Positions 50,886 through 60,482 of a DNA stretch of 64,000 bases are shown in pieces (the stretch's first letter is position 1; every line of letters begins with the position of its first letter). The notes beneath the pieces are model-generated. The model worked only from the letters and a program-made list of their open reading frames with translations, ran no database searches and had not been told where the DNA came from. The translations under genes and the position numbers were made by a program. Location of the stretch: positions 32,827-96,826 of the forward strand of contig NZ_PJNW01000016.1 of the NCBI RefSeq assembly GCF_002844595.1. Reading direction: 5' to 3'. Origin of the DNA: Pleomorphomonas diazotrophica. Lineage in GTDB: Bacteria; Pseudomonadota; Alphaproteobacteria; Rhizobiales; Pleomorphomonadaceae.

Positions 50886-51671
50886 TCAGGCGTTGGCCTC
50901 GGCGGCGGCCGCATCGTCGGCGAGCGCCGGCTCTTCGATCGGCTGCTCGGCTTCACCGAGGTCGACGCCCATGGCGCCAGCCGAACGGGACAGGCCGTCG
51001 ATGGCAGCACGGGAGATCAGGTCGCAGTAGAGCGAGATGGCGCGGCCGGCGTCGTCATTGCCCGGCACCGGGAAGGTGATGCCGTCCGGATCGCTGTTGG
51101 AGTCCAGGATAGCGGCGACCGGAATGCCGAGGCGACGAGCCTCGTCAATCGCGTTCTTTTCCTTGTTGGTGTCGATGACGACGATCAGGTCGGGCGTACC
51201 GCCCATGTCCTTGATGCCGCCGAGCGCGCGCTCCAGCTTGTCGCGCTCGCGGGTCATCACCAGACGTTCCTTCTTGGTGAGACGGGCCGACTGCTCGGAG
51301 TTGAGCGTCTCGTCGAGCTTGCGCAGGCGCTGGATCGAGCCGGAAATGGTCTTCCAGTTGGTCAGCATGCCGCCGAGCCAGCGGCTGTTGACATAATACT
51401 GGGCCGAACGATGCGCCGCCTCGGCGATCTCTTCCTGGGCCTGACGCTTGGTGCCGACCAGCAACACGCGGCCGCCGCGAGCGACGGTGTCGGACACCGC
51501 CTTCAGCGCCTGGTGCAGCAGGGGAACGGTCTGCGCAAGATCGAGGATGTGAACATTGGCGCGCGAGCCGAAGATGTAGGACTTCATCTTCGGGTTCCAG
51601 CGGTGGGTCTGGTGACCGAAGTGGACACCAGCCTCAAGGAGCTGGCGCATGGTGAACTCGGGAAGAGCCAT
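50886..51671 (-). CDS. rpsB: 30S ribosomal protein S2
   Basis: A small-subunit ribosomal protein of 261 residues. [34 protein letters not shown] and [19 protein letters not shown] are diagnostic. An acidic, alanine-rich tail of about 30 residues ends the protein. The start is ATG 51671 ([12 protein letters not shown]); the frame upstream overlaps the promoter and is not coding. Confidence 0.97.
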   Translation of the reverse strand: MALPEFTMRQLLEAGVHFGHQTHRWNPKMKSYIFGSRANVHILDLAQTVPLLHQALKAVSDTVARGGRVLLVGTKRQAQEEIAEAAHRSAQYYVNSRWLGGMLTNWKTISGSIQRLRKLDETLNSEQSARLTKKERLVMTRERDKLERALGGIKDMGGTPDLIVVIDTNKEKNAIDEARRLGIPVAAILDSNSDPDGITFPVPGNDDAGRAISLYCDLISRAAIDGLSRSAGAMGVDLGEAEQPIEEPALADDAAAAEANA

Positions 51672-52014
51672 AGAAGTAGTACCTTTTTCCGGTTTAGCCT
51701 CCGCGGGAGGAATCAGCCAAGGCAATCTTGCCAGGACCGACCGGAGGGAACGCCAAAGCGCACCCGCGGCTCCCGCGTGTGGAATGGCGCGGGATATAGG
51801 GGAAACGGCGATGTATGGCAAGTACCAACGATGACTGTGCCGCGCGGAAACGCGCCCTTGACGTCCAGCCCGCTCCCACAAAAAACGCGCCAGCCATGAC
51901 GGAAAGACTGCGGTGGCCCGTTTATCCTCAACCAGGCCCGATCTCTTGTGACGCCTTCATCACACTGCCGGTCTCCATCGCCGGGCCGGCGCGACGCCCT
52001 TCGGCCTTCCAAGC
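51672..52014. other. 343-bp intergenic region: rpsB promoter and leader
   Basis: It contains the rpsB promoter and a leader of about 115 nt with GC-rich inverted segments, a plausible place for S2 autoregulation. No gene is seen. Confidence 0.5.
51793..51821 (-). promoter_or_regulatory. sigma-70-type promoter of rpsB-tsf
   Basis: On the minus strand TTGCCA (51821-51816), 17-bp spacer, TATATC (51798-51793), about 120 bp before the rpsB ATG. Confidence 0.6.
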
Positions 52015-52620
52015 TCAGGAGGCCTCCACCTCAGCCTGACCGCCCGCCAGGAGCGCCTTAGCCTGACCGACCCAATCCTCGCGCTCGATGCGGCCCGGGA
52101 AGGCCAGATAGGCGCCAACCCAGCGCGTCTCGATTGGCGTCCAGGCCGCAATCTGATCAAGGTGATAGATGCCGAGGGCGTTGAGCCGGGCCGCATTCTG
52201 CGGACCGATACCCTTGATGCGCCGGAGGTCGTCGGCGCCGCTCGCCCGCGGCGCCGGCAAAGCCGGCGGCCGCTCTCCGACCCGGTCCGCGGCGGCGATG
52301 CGGTCAAGCCCCGCCGACACCTCGGCTGCCGGGCTGGTCAACCCTTCCGCAGCCACCAGCTCCACGATCGGCGGCGGCGCAACCTCGGCGGACATGCTCG
52401 CCGTCGGCTCCAGCACCGATGGAGACAGATCGGGCCTCACCTCAGCCTCGCCAGCTGCCGCGCTGGCTTCCGCAGCCTCGGCGGCGGCCATCGCCTCCGT
52501 CAGGCGTTCGCTCCCAACGGTGCGGCGGCCGAACCATTGCTTGACGAGAATGCCGACCAACACGCCGGCACCGACAGCAAGTGCTGTCAGGATGAAGGCT
52601 TCGATGATCAGGATGGTCAT
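52015..52620 (-). CDS. membrane-anchored helix-hairpin-helix protein, unknown
   Basis: A 201-residue protein with one N-terminal membrane span (IIEAFILTALAVGAGVLVGIL), a long alanine/glutamate/proline-rich linker (about 40-130) and a C-terminal helix-hairpin-helix domain (DDLRRIKGIGPQNAARLNAL followed by GIYHLDQIAAWT). The C-terminal domain is often labelled 'flap endonuclease-like' or L21-like, but no nuclease residues are visible, so protein or nucleic-acid binding is safer. The start is ATG 52620. It is the third gene after the BON/OmpA protein, 37 bp beyond the 32-residue gene. Confidence 0.82.
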   Translation of the reverse strand: MTILIIEAFILTALAVGAGVLVGILVKQWFGRRTVGSERLTEAMAAAEAAEASAAAGEAEVRPDLSPSVLEPTASMSAEVAPPPIVELVAAEGLTSPAAEVSAGLDRIAAADRVGERPPALPAPRASGADDLRRIKGIGPQNAARLNALGIYHLDQIAAWTPIETRWVGAYLAFPGRIEREDWVGQAKALLAGGQAEVEAS

Positions 52621-52657
52621 GATGAACCCCGAGGAAGAGAGGCAAACGATCGACCGA

Positions 52658-52756
52658 TCAGGCCTCGATACGGTCAGAGCCGAACCAACCGATGACCAGA
52701 CCGGCGGCAAAGGCAATCAGCAGATAGGGCCAGAGCATGATTGCGAGATAGAGCAT
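52658..52756 (-). CDS. 32-residue single-span membrane protein, unknown
   Basis: MLYLAIMLWPYLLIAFAAGL opens a protein that is almost entirely one membrane span and ends GWFGSDRIEA. The ATG at 52756 has a strong GGAGGCGG ribosome-binding site, nearly the same as that of the large gene upstream. It starts 12 bp after the BON/OmpA gene and precedes the HHH gene by 37 bp, so translation within one operon is likely. I know no function. Confidence 0.7.
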   Translation of the reverse strand: MLYLAIMLWPYLLIAFAAGLVIGWFGSDRIEA

Positions 52757-52768
52757 CACCGCCTCCGA

Positions 52769-55201
52769 TCAGGGCACAGCCAGAGTGATGGAGAACACGT
52801 CAGCGTCTCCGTGGAGACCCTTCGTTGCTAACCGGGCCGGGTCGACCCCGGCTTCCGCCAAGGCACCAGCCACGGTGCGGGCGCGCGCTTCGCCGAGCGC
52901 CTGGGATTGCGCAGCGTCAACGCCCGGCACCGTTGCCGCCAACACAAGCTGAGCAGCGGGGCAGCGGAGCGCCAGCGCACTGAGCCGATCGATCACACCC
53001 CGACTGTCGGGAGCGACGGCCGCCGCCCCCTCGTCGAAGCGGATGGGATTGCGGGCGAGAACGGTGGCAATGGCTTCGCCGCAGGCAGCCGCCTCAAGGG
53101 GAGGTTCGGTTGGCATGGCACCAACGGCAATTTGAAGCGTGTAGCCGGGCGGAACCGTCGCCGAGAGTTCGGATGGCAGGCGCGCAGCACCAGCGGCGGT
53201 GAAAGCGCTTCCCGTCACTCTGACCGCTCCCTCCTCGACGCTGACGCTGCCCTTGGCGAGAAGCGACGCCGCCCGAACGGCAAACAACGCAACCTCGCGG
53301 GCGTCCCCCGGTACGCTGGCTGCCACCTCGGAGGAATCGAGAATGTCAGCCTTGCCAAAGGCCCTTTCCGCAGCGGCCCGGAGCGCCTTGCGCATGGCCT
53401 CGTCGGCAAGATCACCGTCTAGGGTCACCGTGTCGAGACCACGCTCGATAAAGAAGTGGTATGCGACCGGCGCCGAAACTTCGACGCTTCCCTTGATAAT
53501 AGCGTCCGGCAGGTCGTCGAGCTCCCTGTCGATCGCCGCACGCCCTTCGCCTGTCACGGCCTTGCCAGTCACGGACAGGGCGTTGCCGACGAGCCGCACC
53601 TCGCCAAGTTCGAGATGAGCCAGAATGGCAGCCGCCTTGCGGGCGACTGCGACCAGATCGACGGCCGGGTCGAGACCGGCGCCGAGTCCCGACCGATCAA
53701 CGAGACCAAGATCGTTCGACGTGCCGTCAATGACGGCGCGGATGGCGGCGCGAACAGCTTCCGACGGAGCCGAGCCATTGATGGTCAGCTGTTCGGCATC
53801 CTTGGTCATGGACCAGACGTATGGCGATACGACCGGTGGCGTGACGCCGTTGCCGACCTGATAGCCGGCAGGCGGGTTGGCGATGGCCGCCTCCAGTTCG
53901 AGAAGGTCACCCGACGTCGACGCGGCGCCCGACAAAGTCAAATGCGTGCCCGACAGAAGAGCTGTGCCCTCATCAAGCTTGGCGAGAAGCTCCACGGCAA
54001 AGACCGCGGCAGCACCGAAATCCTCCGGCGCCCCATCGGCAAGCGTGGTTTCGATCACCGGCTCGCCATCGCCGGCGATGGCACGCGCCGCCGCGGCAAC
54101 GTCATTCCGCACCTCTTCGGTCGGCAAGAAGCCCGTGACGGTGACACGGCCCCGGCTCTTCGAGACGGTCAGCGTGAATGGTTCGACGATCGGCAGGGCG
54201 ATGGATTTCTGAAGAGTGAAGCCGGACGGGTTCCAGGTCTCCAGATACGCGTTGAGCGTGCGATAAGCCTCTGGGCTTCCCGCACGGCCGGACACCACCA
54301 GTCGCCGGTCATTCAGCGAGATATGCGCCGAGGCCAGGAGATCGACATAGTCTGCGGCCGCCTCGGCAACCTCGGCAAAGCCATCCGGCGCGCCCGATGC
54401 ATAATCGAGATTGTCGAACACGTTGCGCGGGCCAACGGCCTGTCTCACCACGGCGAGCAGGCTGTCGCGCGTTGCCGGATCCGGGACGAAACCTGATATC
54501 GTGATGCCGTTGTCGTCCCTATCGATGGACCAAACGAAGGGCGAAGCCAGCGGACGCGACACGTTTACGGGCTCCATGCCGTAGCCTTCCGGCAGCATCG
54601 GCGAAAAGGCCTTCAGCCGATCGTAGGCGGCATTGCTGGCGGCCTCGCCCTCGATGATCACGGTTCGATCGGTCAACGTCACCTGACCGTGCGCAAGCAA
54701 GGCCGGCACGCTATAAAGCGTCCGCAGAGCATCGAAATACCGGTCGTCGGCTTTGCCGCGTGCCAAAAGGCTATGATCGACGACGCCGAGATCCGGCGCA
54801 CTGGCCGCCAACGCGCCGAGAATGCGCGCCCTGTCCGGCAGCGAGGGTACTGCTCCAGTCAGAGCGATGGTATCGCCGCTGCGCTCAAATCTCGTGACGT
54901 AGGGATGAACCTCCGGCAACAATCCGGCCTCCGAGGCGTCGACCGCGCGAACGCCATAAAGCCGACTCAACCGCTCCACCGCCAGTTGGCGCTGCTCTTC
55001 CGACGGCGCGTCGCCCCGCAAAACGACATCGCGTCCGTGAATATCGACGGAGGCCCAGCTGGTCGCCTCGCCGGCCAACACCTGTCCGGCGCGCGTTCCG
55101 AGGTCGACAGCGATGTCCGTCGATCTGGTGATGAGAGCCGCCGCCGTGACGGCAACTGCCGCCGTCACGCCCAGTATCGCCGAGATCTGCCAGCGAACCA
55201 T
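52769..55201 (-). CDS. inner-membrane-anchored BON-repeat / OmpA-like protein
   Basis: An 810-residue envelope protein. One membrane span (SAILGVTAAVAVTAAALIT, residues about 7-26) is followed by five tandem units of roughly 110-130 residues, each starting with a motif like PYVTRFERSGDTIALTGAVP, PFVWSIDRDDNGITISGFVP or PYVWSMTKDAEQLTINGSAP and containing BON-like folds. The C-terminus (about 690-810) is OmpA-like: NPIRFDEGAAAVAPDSRG and ALGEARARTVAGALAEAGVD. The usual GHTD segment for peptidoglycan binding is replaced by ATVPGVDAA. The ATG at 55201 has GGAGGCGGG directly upstream. A role between inner membrane and cell wall is inferred; the closest analogy is ArfA-type proteins. Confidence 0.82.
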   Translation of the reverse strand: MVRWQISAILGVTAAVAVTAAALITRSTDIAVDLGTRAGQVLAGEATSWASVDIHGRDVVLRGDAPSEEQRQLAVERLSRLYGVRAVDASEAGLLPEVHPYVTRFERSGDTIALTGAVPSLPDRARILGALAASAPDLGVVDHSLLARGKADDRYFDALRTLYSVPALLAHGQVTLTDRTVIIEGEAASNAAYDRLKAFSPMLPEGYGMEPVNVSRPLASPFVWSIDRDDNGITISGFVPDPATRDSLLAVVRQAVGPRNVFDNLDYASGAPDGFAEVAEAAADYVDLLASAHISLNDRRLVVSGRAGSPEAYRTLNAYLETWNPSGFTLQKSIALPIVEPFTLTVSKSRGRVTVTGFLPTEEVRNDVAAAARAIAGDGEPVIETTLADGAPEDFGAAAVFAVELLAKLDEGTALLSGTHLTLSGAASTSGDLLELEAAIANPPAGYQVGNGVTPPVVSPYVWSMTKDAEQLTINGSAPSEAVRAAIRAVIDGTSNDLGLVDRSGLGAGLDPAVDLVAVARKAAAILAHLELGEVRLVGNALSVTGKAVTGEGRAAIDRELDDLPDAIIKGSVEVSAPVAYHFFIERGLDTVTLDGDLADEAMRKALRAAAERAFGKADILDSSEVAASVPGDAREVALFAVRAASLLAKGSVSVEEGAVRVTGSAFTAAGAARLPSELSATVPPGYTLQIAVGAMPTEPPLEAAACGEAIATVLARNPIRFDEGAAAVAPDSRGVIDRLSALALRCPAAQLVLAATVPGVDAAQSQALGEARARTVAGALAEAGVDPARLATKGLHGDADVFSITLAVP

Positions 55202-55362
55202 CTCCCGCCTCCGACCGCCCGGACGTTCACCCATCCGCTCACGGAACCGAGAATACGAAACGGCATTTGCGGAAAGCAATTACCGGCGGAACACACTCGT
55301 CAAACAAATGACAAGCAAGGCAAAAATGTCGTCGTGCCCGGATGCTGGCATCAGCGGTCGCG

Positions 55363-55396
55363 AAAATAGAAAAGGCCCGGACGAACCGGGCCTTTC
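55363..55396 (-). terminator. terminator after the porin gene
   Basis: AAGGCCCGG (55372-55380) pairs with CCGGGCCTT (55386-55394); on the minus strand it is followed by TTTTCTATTTT. Confidence 0.9.
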
Positions 55397-55421
55397 CCTC
55401 AATCCCTGGAAGGGATCGATA

Positions 55422-56438
55422 TTACCAGTTACGGGTCAGCTTCAGCATGGCCGACCAAGAGTCGTCAGCCGGGGTGTTGATGCCGCCGTCGGTGGTGTAG
55501 TTGCCTTCGGCCGTCAGGATGAGATCCGGGGTGAAGGAGTAGTCGGCACCGATCTGAGCGGTGACGACTTCGTCGGCGTCGTCCCAGAAGGTGGCGCCAA
55601 CACCGGCGTAGACGGCCAGGGCATCGGTCGCCTGGTACTTCAGAGCACCGGCAATACCGGCCATGCTGTCGTCACCCGGGAAGCCACCATCTTCATAGGC
55701 AGCCGACAGGCGAGCGGTCAGCTTGTCGATCAGCTTGAGATCGGCAGTGGCCTTGACGCCCCAAGTGTCGGCGTCGTTACCGTCAACGGCAACATACACG
55801 GCCGACAGGTCGAAGGAGCCCCAGGATTGGCCGTTGATACCGACAGCCGCAGCAGCGGTATACTCAGCCTGCGAACCGGTTTCCCAGATCACGGAGTTGG
55901 CCTCAGCACCATGGATGCCGGCACCAACGTAGAAGCCACCGCCGAGATTGTCGACGAGGATCTGGGCGCCCGAACCACCACGGTCGAACAGGCTCCAGAT
56001 GACGTCGGCGTCGCCGTAGAACGAACCGCCGTTGGCGATGTCACCGAACTTACCGACGGTCAGATAACCAACCTGAATGAAGGCATCGCCGAGGGTGATG
56101 TCGCCGCCATCCGTTCCGCCGAGATCGGTCTCGAAGAACGAGCGAACGGTGCCGAGATCGGAAGCCGTGCGAGCGTCGAACTGGATGCGACCGTCGGTCT
56201 TGAAGCGAACGAGGTCGGCATCGCCTTCGCTCTCATAGACAACACGGGCGCGGACGCGGCCGGAGATGTCCAGGCAGGTCTCGGTGCCGGGGATGTAGAA
56301 GAAGCCGGCGCCGTAGGCGTCGCAAACCTTCACGTAGTCAACAGCGGCCGGAGCAGCTTCGCCCGGCAGGTCGGCGGCGTAAGCACCCGTGGCGACCATC
56401 AGGCCGGCGGCGGTGCCGAGCAGCGTCTTCATGTTCAT
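55422..56438 (-). CDS. alphaproteobacterial porin (Porin_2 family)
   Basis: A trimeric outer-membrane diffusion channel of 338 residues. The signal peptide MNMKTLLGTAAGLMVATGAYA is cleaved before ADLP. The mature start VDYVKVCDAYGAGFFYIPGTETCLDISGRVR, with its two cysteines, is the hallmark of Rhizobiales porins, and the protein ends in an aromatic residue (LTRNW). The start is ATG 56438 with GGAGG upstream; the longer frame is not coding. It has a strong terminator and a long untranslated upstream region, as expected for an abundant regulated protein. Confidence 0.94.
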   Translation of the reverse strand: MNMKTLLGTAAGLMVATGAYAADLPGEAAPAAVDYVKVCDAYGAGFFYIPGTETCLDISGRVRARVVYESEGDADLVRFKTDGRIQFDARTASDLGTVRSFFETDLGGTDGGDITLGDAFIQVGYLTVGKFGDIANGGSFYGDADVIWSLFDRGGSGAQILVDNLGGGFYVGAGIHGAEANSVIWETGSQAEYTAAAAVGINGQSWGSFDLSAVYVAVDGNDADTWGVKATADLKLIDKLTARLSAAYEDGGFPGDDSMAGIAGALKYQATDALAVYAGVGATFWDDADEVVTAQIGADYSFTPDLILTAEGNYTTDGGINTPADDSWSAMLKLTRNW

Positions 56439-57098
56439 TTCCTGACCTCCAAAGTCATCTAGAGAAGGAACCCTTCCTTGCCTGACAACAAACGGCCTGA
56501 CCGTCATCATCGCTGGCGTGGAACCGGTTCCGGTTCTTTGCCGCCTTGCTCCGCCGCCTAACCACCCCAGGCAGATCGACTTCACTTGGCGGTGAGTTCC
56601 GTCTCCCGAAATCTCACGGTGATAGTGATGGCCGATCCTGAGCCGGTCTTCAACGGGAAAGACGCCGCCAATCCGCCCGGTATGGCTAATCGAAAATCCA
56701 TGTTGCAGTTTTGTCACTCCCCTCCCCACCCCCGGGAGCAGAAGGATTAATGAGAGATTAAGGCCCTGCTTCAAAAGGAAATTGTCGGTTTCCAACCCAT
56801 TAGCATCCGAGGATTTTCCACAGGCCTCAGGGAACCTACTCATAACCAAACGGCTAGCGTCGGCCGGTTCTTTCAACAGCCGCGCCCATGCACAACCGAC
56901 CCGACGACGGCGAATCTCTCCCGGCAGAGTCGTCATGTCGGGACGAGGCAGGCGAGCCAAGTCACAGCCGCTTCCCAACAAGGCCATCCGATGATCGTCC
57001 GGCAGCAAGTCGCGTCGTTCGCAAGCCACCCCTTGCTGCGCCGTCGCCTTTCGGATTGGATGGTGGCGCCTTTCTTAATGTCTTTCCGGAACTGACAA
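56439..57098. other. 660-bp divergent region upstream of the porin and BenE-type genes
   Basis: No convincing gene is seen; open frames here lack coding character. It must contain the porin promoter and possibly regulatory RNA or operators, but I could not pick a clear -35/-10 pair. An AT-richer stretch lies at about 56690-56780. Confidence 0.5.
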
Positions 57099-58262
57099 AT
57101 GACCTCCCGTCCCTCGCCGCAGGCCATCGCGGCCGGCCTCATTGCAGCCTTCGTCGGATTCGGCGGCGCGTTTACCGTCGTCGTGCGTGGCCTCTCGGCG
57201 GCCGGCGCCTCGCCGGCCGAGGTCGCCTCCGGACTGATGGCCGTCACCATTGCCATGGGATTTTCGGGCATCCTGCTCAGCCTCAGATTCAGGATGCCTA
57301 TCTCGGTGGCCTGGTCGACGCCGGGTGCGGCGCTGCTCGCCTCTTCCGGCGCGGTGGCCGGCGGCTATTCCTACGCGGTTGGTGCGTTCCTTATTACCGG
57401 TGCACTTCTGATGCTCTCCGGCGTGATCAAGCCGCTTGGCCGCGCCGTGGCCGCCATCCCGACGCCGATTGCTTCGGCGATGCTGGCCGGCGTGCTCCTG
57501 ACGCTCTGTCTCGCGCCGGTGAAGGCGGTGGCCATCTCGCCGCTCGCCGGCCTCGCGGTGGTCTTGACCTGGCTGATCGTCGGCCTGTGGCGCAAGGTGC
57601 TGGCCGTGCCGGCCGCGGTAATCGTCGCCGCCGTCATCATTGCCGCAACGACGCCGATTCCATCGGCGGTGAGCGAAGGCCTCGTGCCGGCTCCCGTTCT
57701 CATCGCGCCGCATTTCAGCCTCGCGGCGCTGATCGGCACGGCACTGCCGCTTTATGTCGTCACGATGGCAGCACAGAACATTCCTGGCATGGCCGTCCTG
57801 AACGCCAACGACTACCGACCGGAGTTCGGACCGATTCTTCGCAACACCGGTGCCTTCACCCTTCTCGCCGCGCCGTTCGGCGGACACGCCGTCAACCTCG
57901 CGGCCATCACCGCCGCCCTTTGCGCCGGCCCCGACGCCGATCCCGACAAGGACAACCGCTATTGGGCGGCGGTGGTCTGCGGCGTTGCTTATGTGCTGGT
58001 CGGCCTGATCTCAGGCGCCGCCACTGCCTTCATCGCGGCGGCGCCGCCCGTCCTCATCGAGGCTGTGGCGGGGCTGGCGTTGCTCGGTGCGTTCGGGGCC
58101 TCGACCTCGACAGCGTTATCGGCTCCCGACACACGCGAGGCGGCCGTCGTCACCTTTCTGGTCACGGCGTCCGGCGTCGGCTTTCTCGGCATCCCCGGTG
58201 CCTTCTGGGGGCTGATTGCCGGCATTGCCTTCCATCTCATCAACCGTGCAAGAGTTGCCTGA
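57099..58262 (+). CDS. BenE-type benzoate/H+ symporter family protein
   Basis: An inner-membrane transporter of 387 residues with about eleven or twelve hydrophobic spans. VAWSTPGAALLASSGAVAGGY and TMAAQNIPGMAVLNANDYRP are family signatures. Benzoate is the type substrate, but many members with no benzoate genes nearby exist, as here, so the ligand is open. The start is ATG 57099. A phosphatase gene follows after 21 bp. Confidence 0.9.
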   Translation: MTSRPSPQAIAAGLIAAFVGFGGAFTVVVRGLSAAGASPAEVASGLMAVTIAMGFSGILLSLRFRMPISVAWSTPGAALLASSGAVAGGYSYAVGAFLITGALLMLSGVIKPLGRAVAAIPTPIASAMLAGVLLTLCLAPVKAVAISPLAGLAVVLTWLIVGLWRKVLAVPAAVIVAAVIIAATTPIPSAVSEGLVPAPVLIAPHFSLAALIGTALPLYVVTMAAQNIPGMAVLNANDYRPEFGPILRNTGAFTLLAAPFGGHAVNLAAITAALCAGPDADPDKDNRYWAAVVCGVAYVLVGLISGAATAFIAAAPPVLIEAVAGLALLGAFGASTSTALSAPDTREAAVVTFLVTASGVGFLGIPGAFWGLIAGIAFHLINRARVA

Positions 58263-58283
58263 GCCCTCCAGCGGATCCACCGA

Positions 58284-58856
58284 ATGCTCTATCTCATACG
58301 CCATGGACAAACGCTCTGGAACACGGAAGCCCGGTTCCAGGGCCAGTTCGATTCGCCGCTCACCGATCTCGGCCGCGATCAAGCGACGCGTATCGGCCGC
58401 GCCCTTGCCGCCGAGATCGGTCCGCGCGCCGAACCGATCCGCGCCTATGTCAGTCCGCTTGGCCGCACCCGCACGACAGCCGACCTCATCGGCCGTTCGT
58501 TGCCGATGAGCATCGTGGAAGAACCGAAGCTGATGGAAGTGCATTTCGGCGATTGGGAGGGCCTGACGCGCGACGACATTCTCTCCCGCTTTGGCAGCGA
58601 CCAGTCCATCCGGCCGCTCGACTGGCAGTTCCAGGCGCCGGGAGGCGAAACGCTGGACGTCGTACTCGCCCGCGTCAGCGCCTGGTATGAGACGGCTGAG
58701 AGCCCGGCCGTCGTCATCACCCATGGCATCATCAGCCGCCTGGTGCGCGGCCTCCATGCCGCCCTTCGGCATGAAGACATGCTGACGCTGCCCGTATCCC
58801 AGGATGGTTACTTCCGGCTCGATGGCGGGCAGATCGAGTTCGTGCCGGCGCCTTGA
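58284..58856 (+). CDS. histidine phosphatase family protein
   Basis: A 190-residue phosphoglycerate-mutase-like phosphatase. The catalytic motif is LIRHGQTLWNTEARFQG with the phosphohistidine at residue 7; the acid residue is in VHFGDWEGLT and the second histidine in VVITHGIISR. The substrate is unknown; cobalamin-5-phosphate and sugar phosphates are common for relatives. It lies 21 bp after the BenE-type gene. Confidence 0.92.
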   Translation: MLYLIRHGQTLWNTEARFQGQFDSPLTDLGRDQATRIGRALAAEIGPRAEPIRAYVSPLGRTRTTADLIGRSLPMSIVEEPKLMEVHFGDWEGLTRDDILSRFGSDQSIRPLDWQFQAPGGETLDVVLARVSAWYETAESPAVVITHGIISRLVRGLHAALRHEDMLTLPVSQDGYFRLDGGQIEFVPAP

Positions 58857-58967
58857 GCTGGCACGGCCAGGTTTCATTGACCGAACCGGTCAAATCCTGG
58901 TGTGAATGGCGTGATCGGCCGCCTCCGGGCTCGCCAGGGTAGCGATAATGCCTTATGGTTTCTCATC

Positions 58968-59666
58968 ATGACCTTCTGGCAGCAATTTTCCGCCGTCATT
59001 GCCCGCATTCCCGATGCGGTCACCTGCGTTTTTCAGTGCGTCGTCGACGTGCTGAGAGAAACCTTATCGCCGGAAGCACGGCGCGAGGTTGCTTTCACCT
59101 CTGCCATGATTGCGCTTTCCGCCAAGATGGCGAAGGCCGACGGCGTCGTCACGGCTGACGAGGTGGCTGTGGTCGAGCGGCTTTTCCAGGTGCCGCCGGA
59201 AGAAAAGCGCCACGTCGCCCGCCTGTTCAACCTCGCCAAGCAGGATACAGCCGGCTACGAGTATTATGCCGAGCGCATCCGCGCGCTCTATGAAACCGAC
59301 ATGGAAACGCTCGAGGACATTCTCGATGGCCTGTTCGTGATCGCCACCGCCGATGGCAGCCTGCATGACGACGAACTCATCTTCCTCGAAACCGTGGCCG
59401 CTATCTTCCGCGTGCCTCAGGCAGCCTTCCACCGCGTCTTCGCCCGCCATGTCGGGGAAGATGCCCGCTGCCCCTATGCCGTGCTCGGACTTCCGCCCGG
59501 CGCCGACGACGCGGCGGTGAAGAAGGCGTGGCGGCGTCTCGTTGCCGAGCACCACCCGGACCGCCTGCAGGCGCGCGGCCTGCCAGCCGATTTCATTCGG
59601 GTGGCAACGGAGCGGATGGCGACCATCAACGCCGCCTACAGCGCCATCACGCGGCAGGCGGCGTAA
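58968..59666 (+). CDS. DjlA-like co-chaperone (TerB + DnaJ domains)
   Basis: A 232-residue protein with a helical TerB-like domain (about 35-150; ADGVVTADEVAVVERLF and ATADGSLHDDELIFLETVA, two acidic metal-site-like motifs) and a C-terminal J-domain (YAVLGLPPGADDAAVKKAW with HPD in EHHPDRL). It would stimulate DnaK. Unlike enterobacterial DjlA it has no clear N-terminal membrane span. The start is ATG 58968; ribosome-binding site is weak. Confidence 0.9.
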   Translation: MTFWQQFSAVIARIPDAVTCVFQCVVDVLRETLSPEARREVAFTSAMIALSAKMAKADGVVTADEVAVVERLFQVPPEEKRHVARLFNLAKQDTAGYEYYAERIRALYETDMETLEDILDGLFVIATADGSLHDDELIFLETVAAIFRVPQAAFHRVFARHVGEDARCPYAVLGLPPGADDAAVKKAWRRLVAEHHPDRLQARGLPADFIRVATERMATINAAYSAITRQAA

Positions 59667-59720
59667 GAGCTGGGCGAGTCCCTTCCGACGGACGCCGGCA
59701 TCGGCTAAACACGTCGGACC

Positions 59721-60356
59721 ATGACCGAAACGCCCTTCCTCCCCGACGGCTATCACGCCCTCGCGCCCGGCAAGCTCGCCAATCTCGTCACCTTCCTGGA
59801 GATGACCGAACGGCCCGACCGTCCCCGCCGGCCGGCGCCGGCTGGCTACTCACTCGAACCCGTCAGCCACTGGGATACAGATGTCTTTCTCGCGCTCTAC
59901 AGGGAGATTGGCTGGGAATGGCTGTGGAGTTCCCGCCTGCTCATGCCCCGCGAGAGGCTCGAAGCCAAGCTCGACGCGCCGCACATGCGATCCTGGTGCC
60001 CGGTGAAGAACGGCCGACGCATGGGACTGGTCGAGATGAACCTCTCCAAGCCGGGCGAAACGGAAATCTCGTTCTTCGGTCTGGTTCCGGACGCCGTTGG
60101 CGGCGGCATCGGCGGCTGGATGATGCGCGAAGCCATAGAGCTTGCCTTCGCCAGACCGGGTGTGACACGCCTCTGGCTGCACACCTGTCATTTCGACAGT
60201 CCGCAGGCCCTGCCCTTCTATATGCGCATGGGCTTTGTGCCCTATGCCCGCGCGGTCGAGGTACATGATGACCCCCGCCTCATCGGACGGCTGGACGAAA
60301 GCGCGGGGCCACATATCCCGATGATCCGGAACGGCCGTTCGCCCGATCTTGGATAA
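59721..60356 (+). CDS. GNAT-family N-acetyltransferase
   Basis: A 211-residue acetyl-CoA-dependent transferase. The CoA-binding loop corresponds to FFGLVPDAVGGGIGGWMM, followed by WLHTCHFDSPQALPFYMRMGF, the usual beta5/alpha4 region. The substrate is unknown. It lies 54 bp after the DjlA-like gene and may share its transcript. Confidence 0.9.
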   Translation: MTETPFLPDGYHALAPGKLANLVTFLEMTERPDRPRRPAPAGYSLEPVSHWDTDVFLALYREIGWEWLWSSRLLMPRERLEAKLDAPHMRSWCPVKNGRRMGLVEMNLSKPGETEISFFGLVPDAVGGGIGGWMMREAIELAFARPGVTRLWLHTCHFDSPQALPFYMRMGFVPYARAVEVHDDPRLIGRLDESAGPHIPMIRNGRSPDLG

Positions 60357-60482
60357 GCCTCAGGCGAGGTCGAACCTCCCGCGAACAAACGGGACTGGCT
60401 TCGCCGTCATCTTGTGGTATTGACCTTGCGGTACCAGCCCGAGGGTGAACAGCCTGACGGGCACGTACCGCAAGAGACCGAC

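Noticed and set aside
56888-58690. 600-codon frame overlapping the BenE-type and phosphatase genes
   Set aside because: It is arginine/proline/histidine-rich as expected of an off-frame reading and crosses two real genes.
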